From assembly GCA_964019425.1 (NCBI GenBank), contig OZ025830.1, forward strand, positions 310,001 to 374,000: a DNA stretch of 64,000 nt, written 5' to 3'. The notes below the pieces were generated by a model. It saw only the letters and a program-made list of their open reading frames with translations. It was not told where the DNA came from and made no database searches. Origin of the DNA: Flectonema sp. DT1601. Lineage: Eukaryota; Euglenozoa; Diplonemea; Diplonemida; Diplonemidae. Position 1 is the stretch's first letter. Each line of letters begins with the position of its first letter. Shown piece after piece: positions 1-10,439 of the stretch. The translations under genes and the position numbers were made by a program.

Positions 1-305
1 GTGGTCGAAAGACTACTATTACTGTAGGTACATGAATAGATTACAAGACATTTGACCATAATAATTAACGGCTCTTTATCTGAATAGTTTCTTCTCCGAC
101 TGGTGCAAAAAAAAAAAAAAAAAAAAACGAAAATCTTTAGGATTCTCTTGTAAATAACGTAAGTGTACTGAACAGCAAGAGAGCGATTGAGATGAACCAA
201 AAAAAAGGCGAATAAGTTATCCTTAAAAACAAAAGAGAAGTAATGTTGATAATGTTCTCAACACAACAAATAATAAATAAAAAGAATAGCTAAGAAAAAG
301 AAACA
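1..305. other. AT-rich spacer downstream of first gene
   Basis: No reading frame or RNA recognised. It contains an A run near 107-126 and simple AT-rich sequence. It is the 3' flank of the minus-strand gene that ends at 306. Confidence 0.5.
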
Positions 306-884
306 TCATTGAGGTGGAGGTGGTGCAGAGGGTTGTGGAGACGGTACCGTCTGCCCAACCCGGGCTGGAGGTGGAGCTGGAGCGGCATATCCAGCATTTG
401 GTGAGTAGGCAGACTGCGACATTGGCGGCGCGCTTGCATTCTGAAAGTATGGGTTCCCAGCTTGAGGAGCCCCACCAGCCACTGGTTGTGGATGATACGC
501 CTGTGCTAGTTGTCCCTGATGATACGCCTGTGCTGGTTGTCCCTGATGGTACGCTTGTTGGTATTGTGGTTGTGGTTGTTGGTATTGTGGTTGTGGTTGT
601 TGTGGATGTTGTGGCTGTGGCTGCTTAACAATTTGAACACGAGCCCTGTTATTATTATTATTATTATAATTTACTATTATTATTCCATCGAATAACCAAC
701 AAAACATAAACACATACTGAGGCTGTAAGAACTTATTTACCCCATTCACAATACCCCTAAAACCACTGGTAAGCTGACGACTAGCTTGCTGTTGGACAGT
801 CTCAGTTCTATATACCGTATTAGGCTGGGGGTATGCAGCTTGCTGAGGTTGCTGGTAAACGTAGTGTTGGTTTGTCGGTTGCAT
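306..884 (-). CDS. Q/P/Y-rich low-complexity protein, two exons
   Basis: Two exons on the minus strand, 884-718 and 645-306, give 168 residues. The 72-nt intron (717-646) begins GTATGTG and ends AACAG. Its length is a multiple of three and it has no stop, so the unspliced frame also reads through as 192 residues; the inserted stretch is hydrophobic then poly-Asn and looks like translated intron. The N-terminus is rich in Gln, Tyr and Pro. A short ordered-looking piece (GFRGIVNGVNKFL) follows. The C-terminal half has Q/P repeats of QPQPQYQQ and AYHQGQ(P/L)AQ type and ends in a proline run. No known domain recognised. Such sequences occur in disordered scaffold or RNA-granule proteins, but I assign no function. 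Confidence 0.65.
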   Translation of the reverse strand: MQPTNQHYVYQQPQQAAYPQPNTVYRTETVQQQASRQLTSGFRGIVNGVNKFLQPQYVFMFCWLFDGIIIVNYNNNNNNRARVQIVKQPQPQHPQQPQPQYQQPQPQYQQAYHQGQPAQAYHQGQLAQAYHPQPVAGGAPQAGNPYFQNASAPPMSQSAYSPNAGYAAPAPPPARVGQTVPSPQPSAPPPPQ

Positions 885-1376
885 TTACTGTCTGTTTGTG
901 TCCTGGTAGCGAAGAATATACAACACTAACCTTAGCAAAAAATAAACACTGTTTTGTTAAATGTAAATTGAAAGATAAGGAGAAAATCCTCCAAGCTCAC
1001 TTCAGGAATGCTCGTCAGTAAAAATAGTCGTTCGAAAATGCATACTACTAAATAATACAATAAGGCAAAAGGTTTAAATAACAATATCTTTGTAACTTTT
1101 TGAAAAACCCACGCACCCCTGTCATGAGCGAAATCGAACCCGGAGAGCCCAGTTCATTAACTTACTTATAAAGACCTGAAGGCTCTAACCACGGTTGAAA
1201 CAACAAAAAGAGAGGTAAAAAGAACGAAAAAAAAAAAAAAAAAAAAACAGATAAAACTGGCTTGTGACAACAATACAATCACCTGCCAGACCCCTGCCAG
1301 ACCTTGTAATAGTAATTACTCAAATAAGTTATAAGTAAACTTAGGGACTACCATTATGACCAGAGAGATATAATTC
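885..1376. other. Spacer between first two genes
   Basis: AT-rich spacer with an A run near 1229-1247. It contains a tRNA-like stretch, listed separately. Nothing else recognised. Confidence 0.4.
1105..1199 (-). other. tRNA-like or tRNA-derived fragment
   Basis: Read on the minus strand, this has a D-arm/A-box-like string GGTTAGAGCC and, about 45 nt further on, a B-box-like string GGGTTCGATTTCG. The spacing suits a tRNA with an enlarged anticodon region or a tRNA-derived SINE head. I could not pair a proper acceptor stem or T stem and cannot name an anticodon, so it is probably a decayed tRNA or SINE piece. Confidence 0.25.
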
Positions 1377-2072
1377 TTAGTCATGACTGCAACCCGACGA
1401 GCAACTTGGCAAGAATGAGTTCAATGCCGTCTGTGATATTTATATTGTTTTATGAATGATAATAGAAAGTACTGTTTAGTAATAATTCATACCATATTAA
1501 GATCGGATCTACCACTTTTAAATGTCATGTACTCTCTCGTTTCATAAGAGAGGGTTGTGTAGATCGGAGTACCATCAGCTGCTTGACAAATACTACCAGA
1601 AGGAGATTGATAGATGTTACTATCAATGGTGTACAACTTACCAGTTTTCTTACTGTTTGGACCAGTGCATGTAGTTCCATTTGACTCACCTCTCATATAA
1701 TAAAACCACGGGTCTGACATATCCGTCGACATCTGAGAGCTACAGGTACACGAAGGATTTGGTTGTGTAGGTACAACTGTTTGTTGTTGTTGTTGTTGTT
1801 TTTTATTTAATTAATCTTCAGACAATACAATAAAACATACCAATGTAAGTGTGAGAAATTGATCGACCCATTGGCTGAACCTTCACGGTTGATTGTTCCA
1901 TTCCAGCTAAGTATTGACTGCTTCTCCTTCCAGTAGTATCAACCTGCATCTTTCCATCGTAAGTGATTCCTGCTATTGTAACTTTTAGGTCCGCACTAAA
2001 GTCTCCAGATATCGCAGTTGGATATGACGGAGATGCCGCAAGGCACATCAGAGTTAGTAGCGTGGTAGACAT
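1377..2072 (-). CDS. Small secreted Cys-containing protein, three exons
   Basis: Three exons on the minus strand (2072-1841, 1776-1493, 1430-1377) join in frame into 189 residues. Introns start GTATG and end CAG. The first ~20 residues (start MSTTLLTLMCLAASPSYPTA) look like a signal peptide. The N-terminal half has a beta-rich pattern (DLKVTIAGITYDGKMQV). After the first junction comes PSCTCSSQ, then a segment with a few more cysteines and Thr/Ser/Tyr-rich sequence; the tail ends PSCSSGCSHD. No membrane anchor follows, so the product is probably exported. The last exon is short (17 codons) and chosen because it continues the frame directly to a stop; that junction is less certain than the first. 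Family not recognised. Confidence 0.65.
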
Positions 2073-2329
2073 TTCCTTTTTTTTTTTTTTTTTAAAACTT
2101 TTTCCCTTCCTGAAGAGAGAAAAAAAAAAAATACGTAATTTGTTAGACCCGAACTCTAATCAGTCATTTCACTGAAACCAAACAGTCACTAGTGAGACGA
2201 AAGAAAGATAACAAAACAAAAAAAACAAAAGAATGAAACCAAAACAGGCAAACATAAATACGGGGCGATTTCTAATTCTCTCAGTCTAATCACAATTTCA
2301 ACCAATACCACAAGTAGTAATATAGATAA

Positions 2330-3127
2330 TTACTGGTCGCTAGAAGTAGGCTTCCATGATGGAGACACATATCGATGCATTAGGATGGCTGTTTGATTTG
2401 AAGGAATGTCGAGATGAAGAATACCATTCTTATCATAATGACACTCACCTTCAGTATTTGAACTATCACTGTGTGAAGTCATTGAAGGGGAATCAGATAC
2501 CATTCTTGGATAGTAGTAACAAGTATCACAAACTCTAACTGGTGCATCTGCTCGAGTATCAGTAGAGCAAAACAAACAAAGTGGAAACTGACATGCCGAC
2601 GGAGCAGCTGGAATAGGCAACACAGCAGTATGTTGAGAACACTTGTAGCAACATAATCTTCCACAGCATCTGCAGTGGTGTTTTCTTGTAAATGATGAGA
2701 ACAATGAACCACACAAAGGACATGTATTACGCTTTGAATCAGGTTCCCAATGTGTTAATTCATACTCAGAAACCCAAGAGTAGTGAAGTGTGCCAGTGCT
2801 TTCTAAGCGGATTGTTATCGTGTCACCGTCTCGTTTTCTAAATCTAAAGAAACACTTTAATCTGGTTAACATCCAGTCAAAGGTTGAACTCATAGCCCCG
2901 TCATTTGTAACAGCTCCTATGTCGTGATCGAATCCTTGCTGGTCAATTGTCGTACAACTTATTCCAGCTAATGAGCAGACCTCAAGCGTTCTTCTCTCTC
3001 CTTGCAACAGTAGTCTGACTCTGACTTTTGTTGTTGTGTTCGTTGCATCTGCTTCTGCCGCACACAATGCTAAGAAACGGCTTCCACGCAGATCATTTGC
3101 CCGAGGCTTTGCATAACTCGCACCCAT
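2330..3127 (-). CDS. FYVE-type zinc finger protein
   Basis: Single-exon gene of 265 residues. A FYVE finger lies at about residues 125-205: a WxxD-like WEPD, a first Cys pair CPLC, the basic signature RKHHCRCCG (148-156), further pairs CCYKC and CLFC, and a final CDTC (200-203). The basic RKHHCR motif is the part of FYVE domains that binds phosphatidylinositol 3-phosphate on endosomes, so a role in endosomal traffic or signalling is likely. Residues 30-125 have alternating strands and may be a C2- or PH-like fold, but I see no clear motif. The tail (205-265) is Ser-rich. The start ATG at 3127 is the first in frame. Neighbouring genes lie on the same strand. Confidence 0.85.
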   Translation of the reverse strand: MGASYAKPRANDLRGSRFLALCAAEADATNTTTKVRVRLLLQGERRTLEVCSLAGISCTTIDQQGFDHDIGAVTNDGAMSSTFDWMLTRLKCFFRFRKRDGDTITIRLESTGTLHYSWVSEYELTHWEPDSKRNTCPLCGSLFSSFTRKHHCRCCGRLCCYKCSQHTAVLPIPAAPSACQFPLCLFCSTDTRADAPVRVCDTCYYYPRMVSDSPSMTSHSDSSNTEGECHYDKNGILHLDIPSNQTAILMHRYVSPSWKPTSSDQ

Positions 3128-3462
3128 GAGCTACATCTATTTTGTAAAAGAAAGGTAATCACACATTAACACAACACGCTGACTAAGTAACTCTTAATTA
3201 AATCAACGATGTCGCAACTAATAAGAAATAGATAAATACATCTATCCAACGACATCTAAATTACGCAAAGTAGTTGCCACCTGTATAAAAGAAAAACAAC
3301 GAAAATTGGGATTTTTTTTTTTTTTTAATTTTTTTTTTTTTTGGTCTCCTTTTTTCCAAGAATTGATTCAAGACCTAAATAACTAAATGACGAAACACTA
3401 TCACATTCAACATGATAACCAGATTTATATGTTTTTTTTTTGTTTTTTTTTTGAAAAGGCAA

Positions 3463-3556
3463 GGCAAAATGCAGTGTTTTGCCAGGATACTGACGCTGTG
3501 AAGTAGCGGAAACTACCCTACGCTACAGGATAGAGTAACAACACCCTGGTGGGGTG
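3463..3556. other. Three adjacent hairpins 3' of the ABCF gene
   Basis: Three consecutive inverted repeats lie just beyond the ABCF stop codon: GGCAAAA/TTTTGCC (3463-3469 with 3477-3483), GTAGCG/CGCTAC (3503-3508 with 3521-3526) and CACCC/GGGTG (3542-3546 with 3552-3556). The segment is much less AT-rich than its flanks. It could be a 3' UTR structure of the minus-strand gene or a separate small RNA on either strand. Confidence 0.4.
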
Positions 3557-3593
3557 ACTAGCTGTAGAGGAGTCTCATCCCGTTAGTTGAGTA

Positions 3594-6500
3594 TTACTTT
3601 TTCTTATCTTTCTTGTCTTTCTTCTCTTTCTTGTCTCCCTCGCCCTTTTTTTCCTTCTTGTCCTTCTTGTCTCCGCCCTCTTTTTTGTCCTTTTTGTCCT
3701 TCTTCTCTTTCTTTTCCTTTTTGTCTCCGTCAGTTTTGTCTTTCTTTTCCTTCTTTTCCTTCTTCTTGTCTTTCTTGCTGAACATTTCGCTTAGTGCTTC
3801 CTGTTCTTCCTTTCTGTCTGCCGCCGCTTTTGCCTTTGCCGACTCTGCTTCTTCCTTCTTCTTCTTGGTCAGCCTTGCGTCACGTCGAGCCTGTTCACCA
3901 GGGTCAATCTCTCTTTCCTGAGACTTTATTTTCTTCATTTCTCTCTTCTTTTCTACGTCTAGTGCTTTTCGCTCTTCTTCTAAGTTAAGGATCTTGACAA
4001 TGTGTTCACGGTAGTCGTCAACGTTTCCATCGAAGTTGATAACGTTGTTGTCCTGTTGTTGTTTATGTTGTTTTATAACGACCCTTCGTCTGTGTAATCA
4101 TCACAAAAAAAAAACAACGATAAATAAATAAACGCACCTCAACAACCCAAAGGTTTGCGTCGACAGTTTCGATAAGCCTGGCGTCGTGAGTAATTACCAA
4201 CACTCCTCCGGCAAATCGGTTCAGCGCATCAGCAAGAGCTTGAATGGATTCCATGTCCAAGTGGTTAGTAGGCTCGTCGAGTAGTAGGACGTGAGGAAGT
4301 CTTGCAGAGATACCTATTTTTTATTTTTTTTTCAGTTTTATTTAAAATTGAATCTTACTTCTCCAACAATCAAATGAAAACACAACATACCAGCAAATGC
4401 TACTCTGACCTTCTGCCCTCCAGAAAGAGTCTTGATCTGTTGCTTGTGACATTTACCTTCGAGTCCGAAGGCACCCAATTTAGCACGAGCTTGATGCTCT
4501 TTCATTCCACAAAGACAAAGGTAGTCAATTGGAGTGTCGTCAAGAGGTAGTTGACCAACAAAATGTTGAGAATATTTACCAATACGAACCTGACGATTAA
4601 TTTCAATGTATCCTTTTGATGCTTGAAGCTGACCTGATAATAATTGAATTAACGTTGTCTTACCACAACCATTCGGACCAACAAGAGCTATTCTTGAGTC
4701 AGTCCATACAGAGAAACTAACACCATCCTTGTTAGTAGGACCTCCAAAGATCCATGGGTACTCTTCACCGTATCTGTGAGTGATTTGGTTGAATTATTAT
4801 ATTATTAATTGTGATTGCTGAGAGATTGATTCATACCTAAAATGCATGTCTTCCGACTTTACGATGTATGACTCACGAAGTTCTGGAGGATTATCCCAAG
4901 GAAATGTTACCTGGTATTCCCTATACTTGGACGGTAAGTTAGATAAATCCCATCCCTGTGTGTGTGTTGTTTGTTAATTTAATTATTTTGTCAGTCATAA
5001 GAACACATAAAACTAATTATCCATACCTTTTTCCGTGCCTGAGCCTCAAGCTTATCATCAAACGCATTCTTAGTTAATCCCTGCTTTTTGAGGTTCTTTA
5101 CGAAGTCACTCAGTAGTTTGTAATCTTTGTTATCAGCGACCTTTTGACGTTCCATTTGGGCTTTAGCCATTTCGTATCCTCCACTGTATTGGTGTTTATG
5201 TGATTATTACTTAACTTTTATACAAACAAAAAAAAATAATCGTAAGGTTGTGTTAGGTGACAAGAGCTATATAAAAACAAGAACATACCGGTGGTAGTGA
5301 AGCAGTTTTCTGTCAATAAACGCCGTGTCAGTACAGACTTCATCCAAGAATGAGACGTCGTGAGAAACTACTACCAAGGATTTTGGCTTCTTTTTCTCGA
5401 TGTTGTAGACAGAAGGGAGATACGTTTCAAGCCAAATGACCGCGTTTAAGTCCAAGTGGTTAGTAGGCTCGTCAAGCAATAAGATATCAGGCTCCATGAA
5501 TACAGCACATGCCAGAGGAACTCGCTTTCTCCAACCTCCCGAAAAAGATGATACTTGCCTGTCTTGCCATTCTGACGGGAATCCAAGACCACCAAGAATC
5601 TTACGAGCTTTTGCCTCAGCCTGGTGAGCACCCATCGCATTCAAGTCGTCTTCAATCTCCTGCAGACGTTCCAAGTTGCTTCCAGACTCACGAAGCTTGT
5701 CCGCTTCTTCTAACAACTGAATACGCAGCTTGTGACTCTTAATAACAACATTCACAACTGTTTCTTCAAGTACATCTTCATCAACTTCTTGTTCTTGCTC
5801 AACGATAAGGACGTGGAGGTTCTTCGGCATCGGAAGCTCTCTGAGTGAAAGCAATTTCAAGATCGTACTCTTTCCCCAACCGTTTGGTCCGACTAGACCG
5901 TATCTGTGACCAGAAGTTACCTTTACAGTTGTGTTGATAAATAACTCTTTACCAGGAACAGCAATACTAACTTGTTCTACTTTAATATCACGAGAATTCT
6001 CAGGTATAAGACGAGAGTCCTCTGGCATCCTCACGCTGTATGGGGAATCTACAAACGCTCCGTGTTCTCCTTCACGTTGAGCAGCAGCCAACTCCGCCTC
6101 GTAGGCTTCCTTCTTCTCGAGTTCCTTTCTCTCTTTACGAGAGAGTTTCTGCTCACGTGGTTTCTTCTCCTTCTTCTTTGAAGATGACACCTCAGACTTG
6201 GCTGCCGGCTCAGGCTCCTCGTCGTCACTGTTACCTCCTTCCTCATCTTCGTTCTCGTCGTCATCTGCATCCTCATCTTCTTCCGCTTCCTCCTCCTCCC
6301 TGGCCTTGGCTTCGAGAGCCTTGCGCTCCTTGCGGGAAAGTTTACCAGTCGGTGAATCGATTGATTCCTTTTCCTTGCTGGCTTCGGAAGCATCTTCCTT
6401 TTCAGCTTGTTGCGCACTCGCGAGTTCTTCCTCTTCTCTTGCCTTCTTGGCTTCCAACTCCTTGCGTTCCTTGCGAGACAACTTTTTCTCCGGCTCTGGC

Positions 6501-7015
6501 TCTGGTTCGGACTCATCCTTTTCTTCTTCTTCCTTTTCTGCCGATGCCTGGAGGGCCAGTTCCTCTTCTCTTGCTTTCTTGGCTTCCAGCTCCTTGCGTT
6601 CCTTGCGAGATAGCTTTTTCTCTGGCTCTGCCTCTGGTTCGGGTTCATCCTTTTCCTCCTCCTTTTCTGCTGATGCCTGGAGTGCAAGTTCTTCTTCCCT
6701 CGCTTGCTTGGCTTCCAGCTCCTTGCGTTCCTTGCGGCTTAGCTTCTTCTCAGGAGCAGCTTCTTCTGTTTCTTCTTCCTGGGGTTCATCCTTTTCTTCT
6801 GAGGTGACCTGAAGTGCGAGTTCCTCTTCTCTAGCTTGCTTGGCTTCGAGAGCCTTGCGCTCCTTACGGCTTAGCTTCTTGTCAGAAACAGGTTCGTCTT
6901 TTTCCTCCTCCTGGGGTTCATTCTCCTTGGCCTTCAAGTCAGCCTCTAGCTCGGCTTCTCTCGCTTGCTTCGCTTCGAGCTCTTTCCGCTGTTTGCGGGT
7001 TAATTTCTGCTCCAT
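3594..7015 (-). CDS. ABCF1-like twin-ATPase translation factor, six exons
   Basis: Six exons (7015-5289, 5183-5027, 4955-4837, 4773-4391, 4313-4138, 4052-3594) splice in frame to 1006 residues. Two nucleotide-binding domains and no membrane helices mark the soluble ABCF family, which works on ribosomes. NBD1 has Walker [10 protein letters not shown], signature FSGGWRKR and Walker [16 protein letters not shown]2 has Walker [10 protein letters not shown], signature LSGGQKVR and Walker [13 protein letters not shown]. The ~350-residue N-terminal extension holds seven copies of a K(L/K)[15 protein letters not shown] unit separated by acidic linkers, recalling the charged arm of ABCF1 (ABC50), which contacts initiation factor 2. 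The last ~110 residues are a [12 protein letters not shown] tail. Introns start GTATG, GTGCG or similar. Translation initiation or ribosome recycling is the likely role. Confidence 0.92.
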
Positions 7016-7321
7016 GTTTCCTTTTTGTTAGAGGAGGGAAAGAATGTCCTCACTTTCCTTATTTCTTGCTGTGAAGGTAGTTAGTATTTATAACAACAAA
7101 ATCAGCATAAAATTCTTCCTCTCGCAACACCACATCACCATAAAGATGCTAACATGTAAAAAGGAGAGAAAAAGATTTTACTGTTTCACATATTTCAATT
7201 ACGCATCAGCTGCAATTTGCATGAAACGAGAATTAGAGAGGTGTAACCTACAGTATCTGTCGTAATAGACGGAAAGTGTAATTGCATTTTATTTGTTAAC
7301 AGAACCGACAGCGACTCTGTT
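7016..7321. other. 5' flank of the ABCF gene
   Basis: About 300 bp of AT-rich sequence between the ABCF start codon and the stop of the 73-residue gene. It should hold the ABCF promoter and 5' UTR. No motif recognised. Confidence 0.4.
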
Positions 7322-7620
7322 TTACATACCCCACTCATAAGGCATTGAAGGATCCCTGTAATCTGGGTCTTTGAGATTACCCAAATCTTCGAGACCTAAT
7401 TTGCCCATCTCTTTGTCACAGCCTAATACGTGATTTACAGAGCTGTTTTTGTTATTGACTTCATAACGACGACGTTAAGTAAGTGATTGCAGCAATAGAA
7501 GTTGAAAAACATGACATACGTCTTTGGTGGATACCTCCTCAACATCAAGGTAATCGGATCAGCGGGACCTTGTCCTTTCCACTGAGTCAACTGATCTTTT
7601 GAAGGTTTCTTCTTTCCCAT
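7322..7620 (-). CDS. Conserved-looking 73-residue basic protein, two exons
   Basis: Exons 7620-7520 and 7442-7322 on the minus strand. The intron begins GTATGTC and ends AAAAACAG. The product starts MGKKKPSKDQLTQWKG, continues with DPITLMLRRYPPK, and ends MPYEWGM. It has no signal peptide or membrane segment. The even spread of charged and aromatic residues and a clean splice that restores the frame support a real small protein. The stop lies within GGTATGTAA, which also looks like a splice donor, so a further exon is possible but I could not find one. Function unknown. Its 5' flank carries the ~115-bp element that also lies upstream of the ubiquitin E2 gene. Confidence 0.6.
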
Positions 7621-7658
7621 GGTTCTGTGTAAAAGCTGAATCGAAGTAAATTACAAAA

Positions 7659-7771
7659 GAGAATTGGCCTTTATCTTCAAACTATACAGAAAATAATAAT
7701 ATAACTGTGATGTTTTGTTTGTGTCACGAAACCCCGTGAACCGACTTAAACTGATAAAGCTAAAGGAGGTT
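7659..7771. repeat. Shared 5' element, copy 1
   Basis: This ~115-bp sequence matches 39894-40018 closely, including the stretch GTGTCACGAAACCCC and the following 30 bases. It starts 39 bp upstream of the ATG at 7620. The other copy starts 40 bp upstream of the E2 start codon, in the same orientation. It may be a promoter/5' UTR block or a small mobile element. Confidence 0.75.
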
Positions 7772-7884
7772 TACGTCTGCTGCCAACATTCTTTTTCATT
7801 ATTACAATACTTGTTAAATGCATAAAAGAAATCAACCGATCTGTACATCACATAAACGATTTCATTTCTTAACTTTATCAAACG

Positions 7885-9252
7885 CTACTTAGCTCTGACA
7901 GCTGTGGTACTCATGAACCTATTTTTGGTACCCGAAAATGCCGAGAAGCTGGTATCAAACGTTGACATTCTGTCAGTGTTTTGCTCGTCTGATTCAAAAG
8001 ACCTAACAAGATCGAGAGTTGTCTTTGAGAGGTTTGCTTCTGTGAACTTAGTATGAATGTCAGTCTCTATTGCTTTGATAGTCAAATCATCACCAGGGCT
8101 AAGAATGGATACACACATTCCACGATTACCTTGACGAGATACTCTCCCGCAACGATAGATGTAGCTGGATGTGCATCCAGGAAGACCAGAGTTTATAACG
8201 AAGTTTAAGTTGGGAAAATTCAAACCACGAGATAAAACATCAGTTGCGATCACGACTGATCTGTGACCTCTTTTTAACAAGCTAACTGTTTTTTCTCTTT
8301 CTGCTATTGTCATTTTACCATTCATGACGAGAGGTTCCAAACCTAAAGCCTTCCAAACTCGATCTTTAGATGCAATGTGAGTCTCAGAAATATAATTTAC
8401 GAAAACGACAATAATGTCATTAGGATTTTTTTGTAAATATTTTTTACAAAGAACCGCTATCAAAGGAACTTTATTTCTCTTATCATAAGATACAGTCTTG
8501 TGATCTATTAACTCGTTAGTGATTGTGTCTCCCTCAGATACCATATCCACTACTACTGGATTTTTTAGAATTTCAGTATGTGTATCGTTAAACAAAACGG
8601 GTAGAGCAGCACTTACGGTTATCCATTGAAATTCGTGTTTTATCGCTGCTAGTGTATTCATTACAACTGATATGTGTGTTGAGGCATCTCGTTTTGCTTG
8701 ATCTAAGTGTTGATCAGCTTCATCAAGTACAACAATTTTAAGTGAATCGAGAAGATTGTTGTTTGTTAATAAGAATCTTGCTATTCCCGGAGTGCAAATA
8801 AGAACATCAACTTCATCCTGAAGGTCATCCTCAATCTCGCTCATGCGTCTGCTTTTAGTTGCTAATACAATGTTAAGGTTTTGTTGACTGTGTGTTAGCA
8901 TCGCTTCTTTTATTTCAACACAAAGTTCTGCTGTCGGAGATATAACCAGAGAGTGAATTCTTCCAGCCTCGGCTGGATCTAATAATAAAAGTCTTGAAAC
9001 TAAAGGCAATATATATGATATGGTTTTACCTGTCCCAGTTGGGGATCTTATTTTTGTGTCTCGTCCACTTACAATGTGGTCGAATACTTCTGCTTGAATC
9101 GGAAAAAGTGAAGTACATCCCAGCGATGCAATTACTGCGGCAGAATCAGGGGATAGTTTACCCTGAGATTCGTAGTAAGGAATTGTTCTCATCATGTGCT
9201 TTACGTCTTTCACAGCTGTCTGTGATAGACGAGACAGGCATCTTCGAAACAT
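7885..9252 (-). CDS. DEAD-box RNA helicase, possibly mitochondrial
   Basis: Single exon, 455 residues, close to a bare two-domain helicase core. Visible motifs: Q-motif-like FPIQAEVFD (50-58), motif I SPTGTGKT (70-77), motif Ib-like TPG (154-156), motif II DEAD (177-180), motif III SAA in place of the usual SAT, motif V region ATDVLSRGLNFP, and motif VI YRCGRVSRQG in place of HRxGRxxR. The first 15 residues (MFRRCLSRLSQTAVK) are basic, hydroxylated and free of acids, which suits a mitochondrial presequence; organellar RNA remodelling is a reasonable guess. The changed motifs III and VI are unusual but conservative. The gene ends 265 bp before the start of the next gene on the same strand. Confidence 0.88.
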   Translation of the reverse strand: MFRRCLSRLSQTAVKDVKHMMRTIPYYESQGKLSPDSAAVIASLGCTSLFPIQAEVFDHIVSGRDTKIRSPTGTGKTISYILPLVSRLLLLDPAEAGRIHSLVISPTAELCVEIKEAMLTHSQQNLNIVLATKSRRMSEIEDDLQDEVDVLICTPGIARFLLTNNNLLDSLKIVVLDEADQHLDQAKRDASTHISVVMNTLAAIKHEFQWITVSAALPVLFNDTHTEILKNPVVVDMVSEGDTITNELIDHKTVSYDKRNKVPLIAVLCKKYLQKNPNDIIVVFVNYISETHIASKDRVWKALGLEPLVMNGKMTIAEREKTVSLLKRGHRSVVIATDVLSRGLNFPNLNFVINSGLPGCTSSYIYRCGRVSRQGNRGMCVSILSPGDDLTIKAIETDIHTKFTEANLSKTTLDLVRSFESDEQNTDRMSTFDTSFSAFSGTKNRFMSTTAVRAK

Positions 9253-9562
9253 TGTATTTATTTTATTTTTTTCTTGAAAAAAAAAAAATGAAAGGGAAAA
9301 AAAAAAAAGTTAATTAAATAAACATAATAAAAAAACTCAATAAGAAAAGCAAAATTAATTCGTGTCGGAGCTAGAGAGACAATTTCCCTTTAAAGAAAAT
9401 GCTTATACAGAATGCCGAGAACACAAGCACAAGACAAGGGGAGAGGAATAAATCTCTTATTTAAAGTAAGAACCTTTTCTCGATATTTTTTTCCCTCCCC
9501 CTTTTTTTTTTTTTTTTTTTTTTTTGATCAGAAGAAAATTATTCATTACTCAAACCTCTGCA

Positions 9563-9650
9563 GAAGCTCACGTCAATCGGCACAGCAACCGTGAGACTCA
9601 CAAGTGAGAACAGAGATTAATTAACCAGAAGCAAGTAACTACACAACACC
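9563..9650. repeat. Dispersed repeat A, diverged partial copy
   Basis: Shares GCAACCGTGAGACTC and scattered flanking matches with the copy at 10253-10439. Clearly older and shorter than the two best copies. Confidence 0.5.
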
Positions 9651-9819
9651 GCATGTACAACATGAATAATTCACATAAATGGAAGAAAGGAGTTAAAATG
9701 AAAATTACTGATGATCCTTTCCGTTTCCTTCGATGCCACTGAGGACGCGAAAATAGTTCTTCACGCGAAGGTTCTGTTGCTGACGACAGCAAAAAAACAG
9801 AACCAGATGAGGGGATTGA

Positions 9820-9841
9820 CTGAACCTGGTTCTTGGTTCAG
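9820..9841. other. Perfect 7-bp hairpin
   Basis: CTGAACC (9820-9826) pairs with GGTTCAG (9835-9841) across an 8-nt loop, in a segment less AT-rich than its surroundings (about 9720-10050). Confidence 0.35.
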
Positions 9842-10252
9842 TTTTAGATTTTGAACTAATCCTCAGGTGACCAGCGACATTTACACTGCACTGGTCTCGT
9901 GAATGATAGTAACGAGTTAGAATATGGATAATGCGAGAGGGGTATGAGAGGGACGACAATAAAAGGTTAAGGTAAAAGGGCAATGCAATGCAGGTGCATC
10001 TCTGTTTTCTGTACCGCAACGAAGTCCTGCTCACAGGGCTTCACTTACGGTAGTGAATCACTAGAGAAAAAATACAACAAAAGAAAACAAAGGCGGATAA
10101 TCTCCCTCAGTAAGAAACCAGTCCAGGACCGCTTCTCCAGCGGAACGTAGACGTAAAGCCTTCACATAAGAAGTATTTCTCACCAGAATGAAAGAATTAA
10201 GCCTTTAGATTTAGATAAGATTTTTTTTATTTATTTATTTATTTATTTATTT

Positions 10253-10439
10253 ACGAAGCCTAGGAAGCCAAAAGCCAGGAAAAGCTCACAGAGTAACAGT
10301 TATATCGCTACCAGCAACCGTGAGACTCTCACAGACGATAAGAGACGTAGAATAACCTGGAACAAATGACTACCTAAACCCACCGTCCACGCGAGCAGAC
10401 AGTGTTAGAGACGGCTGATAACGCCAATTTTCGCCAAAG
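10253..10439. repeat. Dispersed repeat A, best copy 1
   Basis: A ~187-bp unit that matches 16192-16379 over almost its full length, from ACGAAGCCTAGGAAGCC to ACGCCAATTTTCG. Both copies are preceded by a (TTTA)n-like run. No coding potential. It resembles a short interspersed element, but I see no clear A or B box. Confidence 0.8.

Noticed and set aside
6040-6812. Plus-strand Ser/Leu-rich frames opposite the ABCF N-terminus
   Set aside because: Produced by the repetitive Lys/Glu codons of the real gene on the other strand.
9705-10034. 109-codon minus-strand frame in a base-balanced patch
   Set aside because: It starts at a non-ATG codon and lacks recognisable motifs or splice partners. The patch may be an RNA or old gene, but I cannot support it.
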